The translations under genes and the position numbers were made by a program. This document shows positions 16,792-23,666 of a DNA stretch of 40,206 nt, one piece after another. The DNA comes from an uncultured Bacteroidales bacterium. GTDB taxonomy: Bacteria > Bacteroidota > Bacteroidia > Bacteroidales > FEN-979. The notes under the pieces were generated by a model. It was not told where the DNA came from. It made no database searches and saw only the letters and a program-made list of their open reading frames with translations. How positions within the stretch are numbered: the first letter of the stretch is position 1; each line of letters begins with the position of its first letter. The DNA is taken from positions 1-40,206 of the forward strand of contig CAIWXI010000040.1 of assembly GCA_903916595.1 (NCBI GenBank). The letters run 5' to 3'.

Positions 16792-17916
16792 ATGATCATA
16801 GGATTGCTAAAAGAGGAACTGCCCGAACGCAGGGTGGCTCTGTTGCCCGAAGCGGTGAAAACGCTTACAGGGATGAGTGTAACGGTTTTAGTTGAAACCA
16901 ATGCAGGCCGGAATGCCTTTGCTTCTGATGCAGATTATATAGCTGCCGGCGCCTCGGTCTGCTCAAAAGAAGAAGTTTTCGGATCGGCCGTTTTTATCAT
17001 CAAGATTCAGCCTCCTGATGCCAAAGAGCTGGGGTTGATGAAAGAAGGTCAGGTTTTTATGGCTGTTTTCAACCCTCTCATCAACACAAGCCTGGTAAAA
17101 GAACTCGCTGCAAAAAACGTCACGAGCTTCAGCCTCGATATCCTTCCCCGCACTTCCCGTGCCCAGGCTATGGATATACTGTCGTCGATGGCTACCGTGG
17201 CCGGATATAAAGCAGTACTTACTGCAGCGAATAATCTCGCGAAGTTCTTCCCTATGTTCATGACCGCCGCGGGTACAGTGACCCCTGCCAAGGTGATGAT
17301 TCTGGGAGCCGGTGTGGCCGGACTCCAGGCCCTTGCCACCTCGCGCAAACTCGGGGCCGTGGTAGAGGTGTTTGATGTTCGGGCCGCGGTAAAAGAAGAA
17401 GTGACCGGACTGGGTGGCAAGTTCATCGATGTTGAAGGGGCCACCGACGACAAAGCCGCGGGCGGGTATGCCGTTGAGCAGACTGAAGAGTTCAAACAAC
17501 GGCAGGCACAGGCCATTCATGACCATGCCGTGAAATCTGATGCCGTGATATGTACCGCGCAGATACCCGGGCGAAAAGCTCCTCTGCTGCTCCGTAAAGA
17601 AACCGTTGAAGCTATGAAAGCCGGCGCCGTGATCATCGACCTGGCCGCATCCTCGGGAGGAAACTGTGAGCTTACAAAAGATAACGAAACGTATATTCAC
17701 GGGCAGGTGAAGATCATCGGTAATTCTGCCTTTGCTGCCGATATGCCGTCGGACGCGAGTAAAATGTTTGGTAAAAATGTGATCAATTTTCTCAAACTGA
17801 TGATCAGCAGCAAAGGGGAATTCAAACTTAACTGGGAAGATGACCTGGTGAAGGGTACCTGTGTAACCCACAACAAAGAAGTGGTGAATGAACGCGTTAA
17901 ATCAGTAATCAATTAA
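16792..17916 (+). CDS. pntAA: NAD(P) transhydrogenase alpha subunit, part 1 (NAD(H)-binding domain I)
   Basis: A 374-residue soluble subunit related to alanine dehydrogenase that binds NAD(H) in the proton-translocating transhydrogenase. Visible landmarks are the N-terminal MIIGLLKEELPERRVALLPE, the RAQAMDILSSMATVAGYKAV segment, the Rossmann glycine motif ILGAGVAGLQALATSRKLGA, and QTEEFKQRQAQAIHDHAVKSD plus the hydride-transfer loop near VICTAQIPGRKAPLLL. The alpha subunit is split here: this gene lacks the membrane helices, which are encoded by the next gene 10 bases downstream. That three-gene arrangement is also known in Rhodospirillum and is common in Bacteroidota. It is the first gene of a tight pntAA-pntAB-pntB operon that interconverts NADH/NADP+ and NAD+/NADPH using the proton gradient. 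Confidence 0.95.
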   Translation: MIIGLLKEELPERRVALLPEAVKTLTGMSVTVLVETNAGRNAFASDADYIAAGASVCSKEEVFGSAVFIIKIQPPDAKELGLMKEGQVFMAVFNPLINTSLVKELAAKNVTSFSLDILPRTSRAQAMDILSSMATVAGYKAVLTAANNLAKFFPMFMTAAGTVTPAKVMILGAGVAGLQALATSRKLGAVVEVFDVRAAVKEEVTGLGGKFIDVEGATDDKAAGGYAVEQTEEFKQRQAQAIHDHAVKSDAVICTAQIPGRKAPLLLRKETVEAMKAGAVIIDLAASSGGNCELTKDNETYIHGQVKIIGNSAFAADMPSDASKMFGKNVINFLKLMISSKGEFKLNWEDDLVKGTCVTHNKEVVNERVKSVIN

Positions 17917-17926
17917 TTCTATATAT

Positions 17927-18238
17927 ATGAATGAATTTTTAGCTTTTTTCCTTCAATACAGGGAAGCGATCTTTATCATCCTGTTGTCTCTTTTCCTGGG
18001 GATCGAAGTGATCTCTCATGTACCTTCAGTACTTCATACTCCGCTGATGTCGGGGGCCAATGCCATCCACGGTGTAGTCATCATCGGAGCAATTATCGTG
18101 ATGGGCCATGCAAACGATGTGATTTCGATGGTTCTCGGGTTCCTTGCTGTAATTCTCGGCACCCTCAATGTTGTCGGGGGCTTCGTGGTCACCGACCGTA
18201 TGCTGGAGATGTTCAGGAAAAAGAAATCAAAAAACTAA
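17927..18238 (+). CDS. pntAB: NAD(P) transhydrogenase alpha subunit, part 2 (membrane helices)
   Basis: A 103-residue inner-membrane subunit with three transmembrane helices (FFLQYREAIFIILLSLFLGIEV, NAIHGVVIIGAIIVMGHA, MVLGFLAVILGTLNVVGGFVVTDRML). It supplies part of the proton channel (domain II) of transhydrogenase. The VTDRMLEMF motif after the last helix is characteristic. It is separated from pntAA by 10 bases and from pntB by 6, so the three subunits are expected to be made from one mRNA. Confidence 0.94.
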   Translation: MNEFLAFFLQYREAIFIILLSLFLGIEVISHVPSVLHTPLMSGANAIHGVVIIGAIIVMGHANDVISMVLGFLAVILGTLNVVGGFVVTDRMLEMFRKKKSKN

Positions 18239-18244
18239 GGAACT

Positions 18245-19663
18245 ATGGAAACGATCAGCATTCTCGAGATGTCCTATATACTTGCTTCGGTATTGTTTAT
18301 AGTGGGTTTAAAGAAATTAAGTCATCCCGACACGGCTCGTAACGGGAATCTTATGGCAGCGGGCGGCATGGGTCTTGCCATTGTATTTACTATTCTCTTT
18401 CATAAAAAAGACGGGGAAGGCATAGGGAATATTCCCTGGATCCTCGGTGCCCTTGTTATTGGGACCTCTGTAGGTTGGGTTGCAGCCAGAAAAGTCAAGA
18501 TGACGGCAATGCCCCAGATGGTCTCCATATTCAATGGTATGGGAGGTGCGTGCGCAGCGCTGATTTCGCTGATGGAATTTCCGAGACTTCAGGAGAAACT
18601 GGCTATTGCCGGGGTATCAAGTATGCTGCATGGCGAAACCCTGGCCATTCTGTTCGGACTTACCATCGGTGGGGTTTCGTTCGCGGGCAGTATGATCGCC
18701 TTTGGAAAACTCGATGAAAAGATAGGCGATATCAAAGCAAGCTGGCTAAGGTATCTTAACCTTTTCTTCCTGGCTCTGCTGGTGGTCATTGTGGTGATGA
18801 TCATGTTCAAACATCCGGTAAGCGGCGATAACACGATCATTTATATTTTAACTGCTCTGGCTCTGATCTATGGAGTGAGTTTTGTAATGCCTATAGGCGG
18901 GGCCGATATGCCTGTGGTCATCTCCCTCCTGAACTCATTCACCGGGATTGCCGCTGCCTGCGGAGGCTTTCTCTATAATAATCAGGCTATGCTCACAGGC
19001 GGTATCCTCGTGGGTTCATCGGGAACTCTTCTCACAATTCTGATGTGTAAAGCCATGAACCGCTCGCTGCTGAATGTAATTATAGGCGCCTTCGGCGGAG
19101 ATGCCTCTGCCCTGAGTGAAACGGGCGACAAAACCGTGAAGGAGATAACCCTCAGTGATGCAGCGGTACTGCTGAGCTATTCACAGAAAGTACTTGTTGT
19201 TCCCGGATACGGCCTTGCAGTAGCCCAGGCACAACACCTTTGCCATGAACTCGATGTGTTGCTTGCATCCAAAGGAGTTGAAGTAAAATACGGTATCCAT
19301 CCTGTGGCCGGTCGTATGCCTGGTCATATGAACGTTCTGCTGGCCGAAGCCGACGTGCCCTATGAGAAGCTGCTCGAAATGGAAGAAGCCAATAACGAGA
19401 TGCTCAATACCGATGTGGTTATTGTGATCGGGGCCAACGATGTTGTTAACCCTGCTTCAGAGGATGACCCCTCATCTCCTATCTATGGAATGCCCGTGAT
19501 CAAGGCATGGGAAGCAAAGAATGTGATCGTCATGAAACGTAGCATGGCCAAAGGGTATGCTGCCATCGAAAACAAACTGTTCTATCATCCAAAGAACAAT
19601 ATGCTGTTCGGCGATGCGAAATCTACCCTGCAAAAACTTATTGCTGAAATTAAAAATCTCTGA
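18245..19663 (+). CDS. pntB: NAD(P) transhydrogenase beta subunit
   Basis: A 472-residue inner-membrane subunit with about nine helices (domain II) and a C-terminal NADP(H)-binding domain III. Domain III begins around residue 305 and shows the expected VVPGYGLAVAQAQHLCHELD, KYGIHPVAGRMPGHMNVLLAEADVPY, VVIVIGANDVVNPAS and the KRSMAKGYAAIEN nucleotide loop. The membrane part has GGADMPVVISLLNSFTGIAAACGGF. Length is normal for the family. It is the last gene of the pnt operon, and a strong hairpin terminator begins 11 bases after its stop codon. Confidence 0.96.
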   Translation: METISILEMSYILASVLFIVGLKKLSHPDTARNGNLMAAGGMGLAIVFTILFHKKDGEGIGNIPWILGALVIGTSVGWVAARKVKMTAMPQMVSIFNGMGGACAALISLMEFPRLQEKLAIAGVSSMLHGETLAILFGLTIGGVSFAGSMIAFGKLDEKIGDIKASWLRYLNLFFLALLVVIVVMIMFKHPVSGDNTIIYILTALALIYGVSFVMPIGGADMPVVISLLNSFTGIAAACGGFLYNNQAMLTGGILVGSSGTLLTILMCKAMNRSLLNVIIGAFGGDASALSETGDKTVKEITLSDAAVLLSYSQKVLVVPGYGLAVAQAQHLCHELDVLLASKGVEVKYGIHPVAGRMPGHMNVLLAEADVPYEKLLEMEEANNEMLNTDVVIVIGANDVVNPASEDDPSSPIYGMPVIKAWEAKNVIVMKRSMAKGYAAIENKLFYHPKNNMLFGDAKSTLQKLIAEIKNL

Positions 19664-19673
19664 AACAAAAAGC

Positions 19674-19720
19674 CTGTAAAACAAAAAACCCCGCTGTTGG
19701 CGGGGTTTTTTGTTTTACAG
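19674..19720. terminator. Bidirectional intrinsic terminator between pntB and the lipoprotein gene
   Basis: A perfect inverted repeat: a left arm at 19674-19694 and a right arm at 19700-19720, 21 bp each without mismatch, around a 5-base loop TGTTG. Each arm contains CCCCGC/GCGGGG next to a run of six A or T, so the structure has a GC core followed by a T tract in both directions. It sits between convergent genes and should end transcription from both. Confidence 0.93.
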
Positions 19721-19727
19721 AAAAAGC

Positions 19728-19994
19728 TTACTTTTTCTTGGGAGCTTTAGCTTTCTTGATCAGACCTTTTTTAACTGAGTCTTCGTGAGCAACTGAATCG
19801 GCTTTCTTCTTTTCTTCGCCAGCCTTAGCAATTGAATCAGAAATTCTCTGCTGTTCAGCCTGTACCATTGCTAATGAATCAGCTACGCGGATTGAATCAG
19901 CAATTCTTTTTTCTTCCATTTCTTTTGCGCTTGGGCCGCAAGCATACATGAAAGCTACAGCACCTACTACTAATAATGTTGCAAATTTTTTCAT
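19728..19994 (-). CDS. Small lipoprotein with Asp-Ser repeat coiled region
   Basis: An 88-residue predicted lipoprotein. The signal sequence MKKFATLLVVGAVAFMYAC ends at Cys19, the lipidation site. The mature part is highly charged and helical, with recurrent (A/S)DS(I/L/V) triplets (ADSIR, ADSLA, SDSIA, ADSVA, EDSVKK) and a C-terminal AKAPKKK tail. Such short DS-repeat lipoproteins are common in Bacteroidota, but I know no defined function. An upstream in-frame ATG at 20051 is rejected: the promoter element at 20020-20027 lies between it and the chosen start, leaving a leader of about 20 nt. Confidence 0.75.
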   Translation of the reverse strand: MKKFATLLVVGAVAFMYACGPSAKEMEEKRIADSIRVADSLAMVQAEQQRISDSIAKAGEEKKKADSVAHEDSVKKGLIKKAKAPKKK

Positions 19995-20019
19995 CGTTTC
20001 GTTCGTTTTGAATTTGATG

Positions 20020-20051
20020 CAAAGATAAAGCAAGAGAATCATACGTTGCAA
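20020..20051 (-). promoter_or_regulatory. Promoter of the small lipoprotein gene
   Basis: On the minus strand TTG at 20051-20049, a 21-base spacer, and TATCTTTG at 20027-20020, a full match to TAnnTTTG. The ATG follows about 25 nt later. The position decides the start codon of the lipoprotein. Confidence 0.6.
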
Positions 20052-20184
20052 GTTTTTTGACCATTATTTTTTAACATTTTTTAACATATCGCATATCATG
20101 CTGATTATCAGCGACAATAATTTTATAATTTTTTAGATATTAACAATCAATAAAGGTCATAAAGACAGTTAAATGCCATAATCG

Positions 20185-20192
20185 TACCTTTG
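20185..20192 (+). promoter_or_regulatory. -7 promoter element (TACCTTTG) of rarA
   Basis: TACCTTTG matches TAnnTTTG and ends 7 nt before the ATG at 20200 and 1 nt before another ATG at 20194. No good TTG is seen at -33. Because transcription normally begins 4-7 nt after this element, the ATG at 20200 is favoured, with little or no leader. Confidence 0.45.
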
Positions 20193-20199
20193 AATGATT

Positions 20200-21468
20200 A
20201 TGTTGATACCCCTTGCAGAACAACTTCGACCCGATTCGCTCAATGAATACATAGGGCAGGAACATCTCGTTGGCCCTGGAGCCATACTTCGGAAAGCTAT
20301 TGAATCGGGAAATATCCCTTCGATGATATTATGGGGGCCTCCTGGAGTTGGCAAGACCACCCTGGCCTATATTATTTCGAAACAGTTATCGAGGGAGTTC
20401 TTCACCCTGAGTGCAGTCAGTGCAGGAGTAAAAGAAGTAAGGGAGGTTATAGCCAAAGCCAAAGAAAGCGGTGCCAGTCCGTTTCTGTTCATCGACGAGA
20501 TTCACAGGTTCAGCAAATCGCAGCAGGATGCCCTTCTGGGAGCTGTAGAGAAAGGCATTATCACATTTATTGGTGCCACCACCGAAAATCCCTCATTTGA
20601 AGTGATCTCCCCACTACTCTCACGATGCCAGATCTATATTCTGAAAGTTCTTGATGAACCTCAGCTGCTCAGGCTGCTCGAACAAGGCAGAATAAGGCTT
20701 GAGCAACAGCTGGGCATAAAGATCACGATTGACGAGTCTGATGCCCTGCTGCGCATTTCCGGTGGCGACGCCCGCAAACTGCTGAATGCTCTTGAGCTCA
20801 TTGCCACATCCCTTAGCGTGGGTGCAAGCGCTATCAGCATAGATAACAAAAACACCCTCAGCATCATACAGCAGAATCTGGCCATGTACGATAAAACGGG
20901 TGAAATGCACTATGACGTGATCTCGGCATTTATCAAATCGATGCGGGGCTCTGACCCCAACGCGGCAGTATACTGGCTGGCCCGTATGGTTGAAGCCGGA
21001 GAAGACCCGAAGTTTATTGCAAGACGCATGCTTATCCTGGCATCCGAAGATATCGGGAATGCCAATCCGAATGCCCTGCTGCTGGCCAACACCTGTTTTC
21101 AGGCCGTGGATGTGATTGGTTACCCCGAATGCGACCTGATACTTTCACAGACTGCCATTTACCTGGCCACATCGGTAAAAAGCAATGCGTCCTATCTAGC
21201 CATCCGCAGTGCACAGAAAATATTCAGAGAGCATGGCGACCTGCCCGTTCCTCTTCATATCAGAAATGCACCCTCCAGCCTGATGAAGAAGATCGGCTAT
21301 GGCAAGGATTACAAATACGCCCATGATTTCGACAATAATTTCGCCGAACAGGAGTTTTTACCAGAGAAGATAAAAGGCTCGAAATTCTACGATCCACAGG
21401 AAAATCCGAAGGAGAAGGAGATAAGAGCGCGTTTAAAAGCGTTATGGAAAGAGAAGTATAAATACTAA
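20200..21468 (+). CDS. rarA: Replication-associated recombination protein A (AAA+ ATPase)
   Basis: A 422-residue AAA+ ATPase of the RarA/MgsA/WRNIP1 family, acting at stalled replication forks and related to clamp-loader subunits. The N terminus PLAEQLRPDSLNEYIGQEHLVG is diagnostic. Walker A is GPPGVGKTT, Walker B is FLFIDEIHRF, sensor 1 is FIGATTENPSFEV, and the arginine-finger segment is PLLSRCQIY. The C-terminal half has the MgsA-type tetramerisation region (DAVIYWLARM-like AAVYWLARMVEAGEDPKFIARRM) and the terminal FLPEKIKGSKFYDPQENPKEKEIRARL. ATG 20200 is preferred over 20194 because of promoter spacing. Two heptamer repeat arrays follow the stop codon. Confidence 0.95.
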   Translation: MLIPLAEQLRPDSLNEYIGQEHLVGPGAILRKAIESGNIPSMILWGPPGVGKTTLAYIISKQLSREFFTLSAVSAGVKEVREVIAKAKESGASPFLFIDEIHRFSKSQQDALLGAVEKGIITFIGATTENPSFEVISPLLSRCQIYILKVLDEPQLLRLLEQGRIRLEQQLGIKITIDESDALLRISGGDARKLLNALELIATSLSVGASAISIDNKNTLSIIQQNLAMYDKTGEMHYDVISAFIKSMRGSDPNAAVYWLARMVEAGEDPKFIARRMLILASEDIGNANPNALLLANTCFQAVDVIGYPECDLILSQTAIYLATSVKSNASYLAIRSAQKIFREHGDLPVPLHIRNAPSSLMKKIGYGKDYKYAHDFDNNFAEQEFLPEKIKGSKFYDPQENPKEKEIRARLKALWKEKYKY

Positions 21469-21473
21469 TCATT

Positions 21474-21508
21474 ATGTACGATGTACAATGTACGATGTAC
21501 GATGTACG
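21474..21508 (+). repeat. Heptamer tandem array, 5 units of ATGTACG
   Basis: Five contiguous 7-bp units, four ATGTACG and one ATGTACA, begin 5 bases after the rarA stop. A degenerate sixth unit follows. It is the left member of an inverted pair; the right member is at 21595-21615. Confidence 0.9.
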
Positions 21509-21548
21509 ATTTATAATCCCTGATACTTAATCCGATTTACGAATAACT

Positions 21549-21556
21549 TATCTTTG
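21549..21556 (+). promoter_or_regulatory. -7 promoter element (TATCTTTG) of kdsA
   Basis: TATCTTTG is a full TAnnTTTG match about 84 nt upstream of the kdsA ATG. The -33 TTG is not evident. The element lies between the two inverted heptamer arrays, so the right array would be in the mRNA leader. Confidence 0.4.
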
Positions 21557-21594
21557 AATCACAAATCTTAATTCTGACTTCAAATCTTAAATTT

Positions 21595-21615
21595 CGTACA
21601 TCGTACATCGTACAT
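21595..21615 (-). repeat. Heptamer tandem array, 3 units of CGTACAT (inverted copy)
   Basis: Three perfect 7-bp units CGTACAT, which is the reverse complement of ATGTACG. It faces the 21474-21508 array across 86 bases and ends 24 bases before kdsA. Confidence 0.9.
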
Positions 21616-21639
21616 TTTAATTCGTAAATTTAAATTCCT

Positions 21640-22452
21640 ATGTTCCCCTCCAACATTCCCCATTTAACCGTCAGAGACCCGAATATGTTTTTCCTCATCG
21701 CTGGTCCATGCGTTGTTGAAAACGACATTATGCCGCTTGAAGTGGCAACGCATATCAGGCAGGTATGCGATCGGCTGAACATACCGTTCATCTTCAAATC
21801 ATCGTACAAAAAAGCCAACCGATCCAGGGGCGATTCGTTTACCGGCATAGGTAACGAGAGGGCCATGAGCATCATCTCTGAGGTTGGTAAAAAACTTGGC
21901 ATACCAACGCTTACCGATGTGCATTCGGAAGAAGAAGCCGGTTTCGCGGCTGCATACGTGGATGTGCTTCAGATCCCCGCATTTCTGTGCCGGCAAACCG
22001 CACTTCTTATTGCAGCGGGCAGGACGGGAAAAACCGTTAACATCAAAAAAGGCCAGTTTTCCTCGCCCGAATCCATGAAGTATGCCGTGCAAAAGATCCT
22101 CAGTACCGGTAATGTGAACGTGATGCTGACTGAACGCGGAACCACTTTCGGCTATCAGGACCTGATTGTCGATATGCGCTCCATCCCGGAGATGCAGAAG
22201 TTTAATGTGCCGGTTATCCTCGATGTAACACATTCCCTGCAGCAACCCAATCAACCGGAAGGGGTCACCGGTGGAAAACCGGAACTCATTGAAATTATGG
22301 CAAAGACAGGGATTGCCGCGGGGGCGGATGGGATATTCATTGAGACCCATCCTGATCCGGGAAAGGCAAAATCAGACGGGGCCAACATGCTCAGGCTGGA
22401 ACTCCTGGAAGATTTACTGGTAAAACTGGTAAGGATCAGAAAAGCCCTTTAG
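21640..22452 (+). CDS. kdsA: 3-deoxy-8-phosphooctulonate synthase (metal-dependent type)
   Basis: A 270-residue cytosolic TIM-barrel enzyme condensing arabinose 5-phosphate with phosphoenolpyruvate to Kdo 8-phosphate, the precursor of the LPS inner-core sugar Kdo. Key blocks are FLIAGPCVVEND, FKSSYKKANRSRGDSFTGIG, VDVLQIPAFLCRQTALLIAA, NIKKGQFSSPESM, ERGTTFGYQDLIVDMRS and DVTHSLQQPN. Cys24 in the GPC motif, the histidine of DVTHS, the glutamate of FIETHPDP and the aspartate of KSDGANM are the four metal ligands of the metal-dependent class; the E. coli metal-free class has asparagine at the Cys position. The gene is monocistronic: it is preceded by repeat arrays and meets the DUF4831 gene tail to tail with 6 bases between. 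Confidence 0.95.
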   Translation: MFPSNIPHLTVRDPNMFFLIAGPCVVENDIMPLEVATHIRQVCDRLNIPFIFKSSYKKANRSRGDSFTGIGNERAMSIISEVGKKLGIPTLTDVHSEEEAGFAAAYVDVLQIPAFLCRQTALLIAAGRTGKTVNIKKGQFSSPESMKYAVQKILSTGNVNVMLTERGTTFGYQDLIVDMRSIPEMQKFNVPVILDVTHSLQQPNQPEGVTGGKPELIEIMAKTGIAAGADGIFIETHPDPGKAKSDGANMLRLELLEDLLVKLVRIRKAL

Positions 22453-22458
22453 TCCTGG

Positions 22459-23652
22459 CTATTCAATACTGAGGCTCTTAATACCTCCTGTTTCCTGGTG
22501 GAAGAGTACTTTCCATTTGCTCGACGGCAGATTGGTCACCAGGCCAAGCTGGCTGATCAAACACTGCTGTTCTTCCTGGGTATTGTCATCAACCTTCACG
22601 GTAACCCTTGCGTATTCAGGTATCCTGTAATAGAACCCACTTGATTTAGCGGTCTTTCCGGCTTTCTGGAGATAGGTTGAAACGGAATGTGTATTGCCTA
22701 CCCTCTGCACTTTGATGGTTATCACCTTGCCCCCGCCGGGAGCATCCAGATCCTGAACCCCCTTCGACTTGTTGAATTTAAGCACGGGAATTTCGGTATT
22801 GATCTGGTTTGGAATAGGAATAAACTTGTACGAGAATGTCATGGTCTTATGAATCCTTACCCCGGTAAACAGCTTCAGGTACTCCCTTTCGAGGTTTTTC
22901 AGCTGGGCATCCATAAATTCGAGCGTCTCTTTATTGTAATTCACTTCCTGAAACCCGGTGATCAGGTTGAAGCGGTTATCTTTGATCTTTGAAAGAAAAT
23001 CAGCCGCTTCCTTGGCTTTCTGTTCAGGTGATTTTTCAACCATCGTCTTCTTCAGGTACTGACGTTCAAGCGTCATAGTATCTATATTTACTTTTCTGCG
23101 GATGGTGTCGATCTTTTCAAATACACTGATATCAGTATAGTTTCTGAACAGCTCACCAAATGCGTCCTTCTCGAGTTCCAGTGGAGGCTCTTCCGCGTTT
23201 AACAACCTGTTGGCGCCGGCAGAAGTGTCTGTTACCACAGGCAAGGTACCCAGTATGATTCCGGCATCGGTAAGCGAAAGCAAACCGGCATTCTCACCTT
23301 TCAGCGCTTTATCTCCAAGCTCAACAAAATAGTACTGGTCGGGATCCGGTTCGAAGGAAGTTGAAATATTGATATCAGATATCTTATATTCAATAGTGTT
23401 CGACTGAACCACGTTCTTCAGTCCGAGAAAACGCAGGGCATAATCAGCATACGGTCCCTGGTAATTTTCAACCCGGTCAATTTTTACTGTAATATTGACA
23501 ACCGTTCGCGGAAGACTGTAAAATATTCCTTCGTTAGTCTGGGGGAACGTATTGTTGTCGATATGCACCACGTTGATCTGTGCAAATGCTGTAAAGCTGC
23601 CAATCATAAGCAGAACCAGCATCAGCCGGATAAGAAACCCATGAAAAGTCAT
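22459..23652 (-). CDS. DUF4831 family exported protein
   Basis: A 397-residue protein of the Bacteroidota-specific DUF4831 family. It starts with a signal peptide (LIRLMLVLLMIGSFTAFAQ). The family N-terminal block is visible: EGIFYSLPRTVVNITVKIDRVENYQGPYADYALRFLGLKNV. The middle has a FLSKIKDNRFNLITGFQEVNYNKETLEFMDAQLKNLEREYLKLFTG segment, and the C-terminal part is predominantly beta. No catalytic residues are apparent and the function is unknown; a periplasmic location is inferred. An in-frame upstream ATG at 23709 is inside glnN and is rejected, as the chosen ATG has the signal peptide directly after it. It starts 14 bases after the glutamine synthetase stop and is probably cotranscribed with it. 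Confidence 0.83.
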   Translation of the reverse strand: MTFHGFLIRLMLVLLMIGSFTAFAQINVVHIDNNTFPQTNEGIFYSLPRTVVNITVKIDRVENYQGPYADYALRFLGLKNVVQSNTIEYKISDINISTSFEPDPDQYYFVELGDKALKGENAGLLSLTDAGIILGTLPVVTDTSAGANRLLNAEEPPLELEKDAFGELFRNYTDISVFEKIDTIRRKVNIDTMTLERQYLKKTMVEKSPEQKAKEAADFLSKIKDNRFNLITGFQEVNYNKETLEFMDAQLKNLEREYLKLFTGVRIHKTMTFSYKFIPIPNQINTEIPVLKFNKSKGVQDLDAPGGGKVITIKVQRVGNTHSVSTYLQKAGKTAKSSGFYYRIPEYARVTVKVDDNTQEEQQCLISQLGLVTNLPSSKWKVLFHQETGGIKSLSIE

Positions 23653-23666
23653 AATTTCAGAACGTC

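Noticed and set aside
16963-17871. A 302-codon minus-strand open frame opposite pntAA
   Set aside because: The plus strand encodes an unmistakable transhydrogenase subunit; the antisense translation has no motif, signal or promoter.
21799-22350. A 183-codon minus-strand frame opposite kdsA
   Set aside because: kdsA is complete and well conserved on the plus strand; the opposite frame shows no family features.
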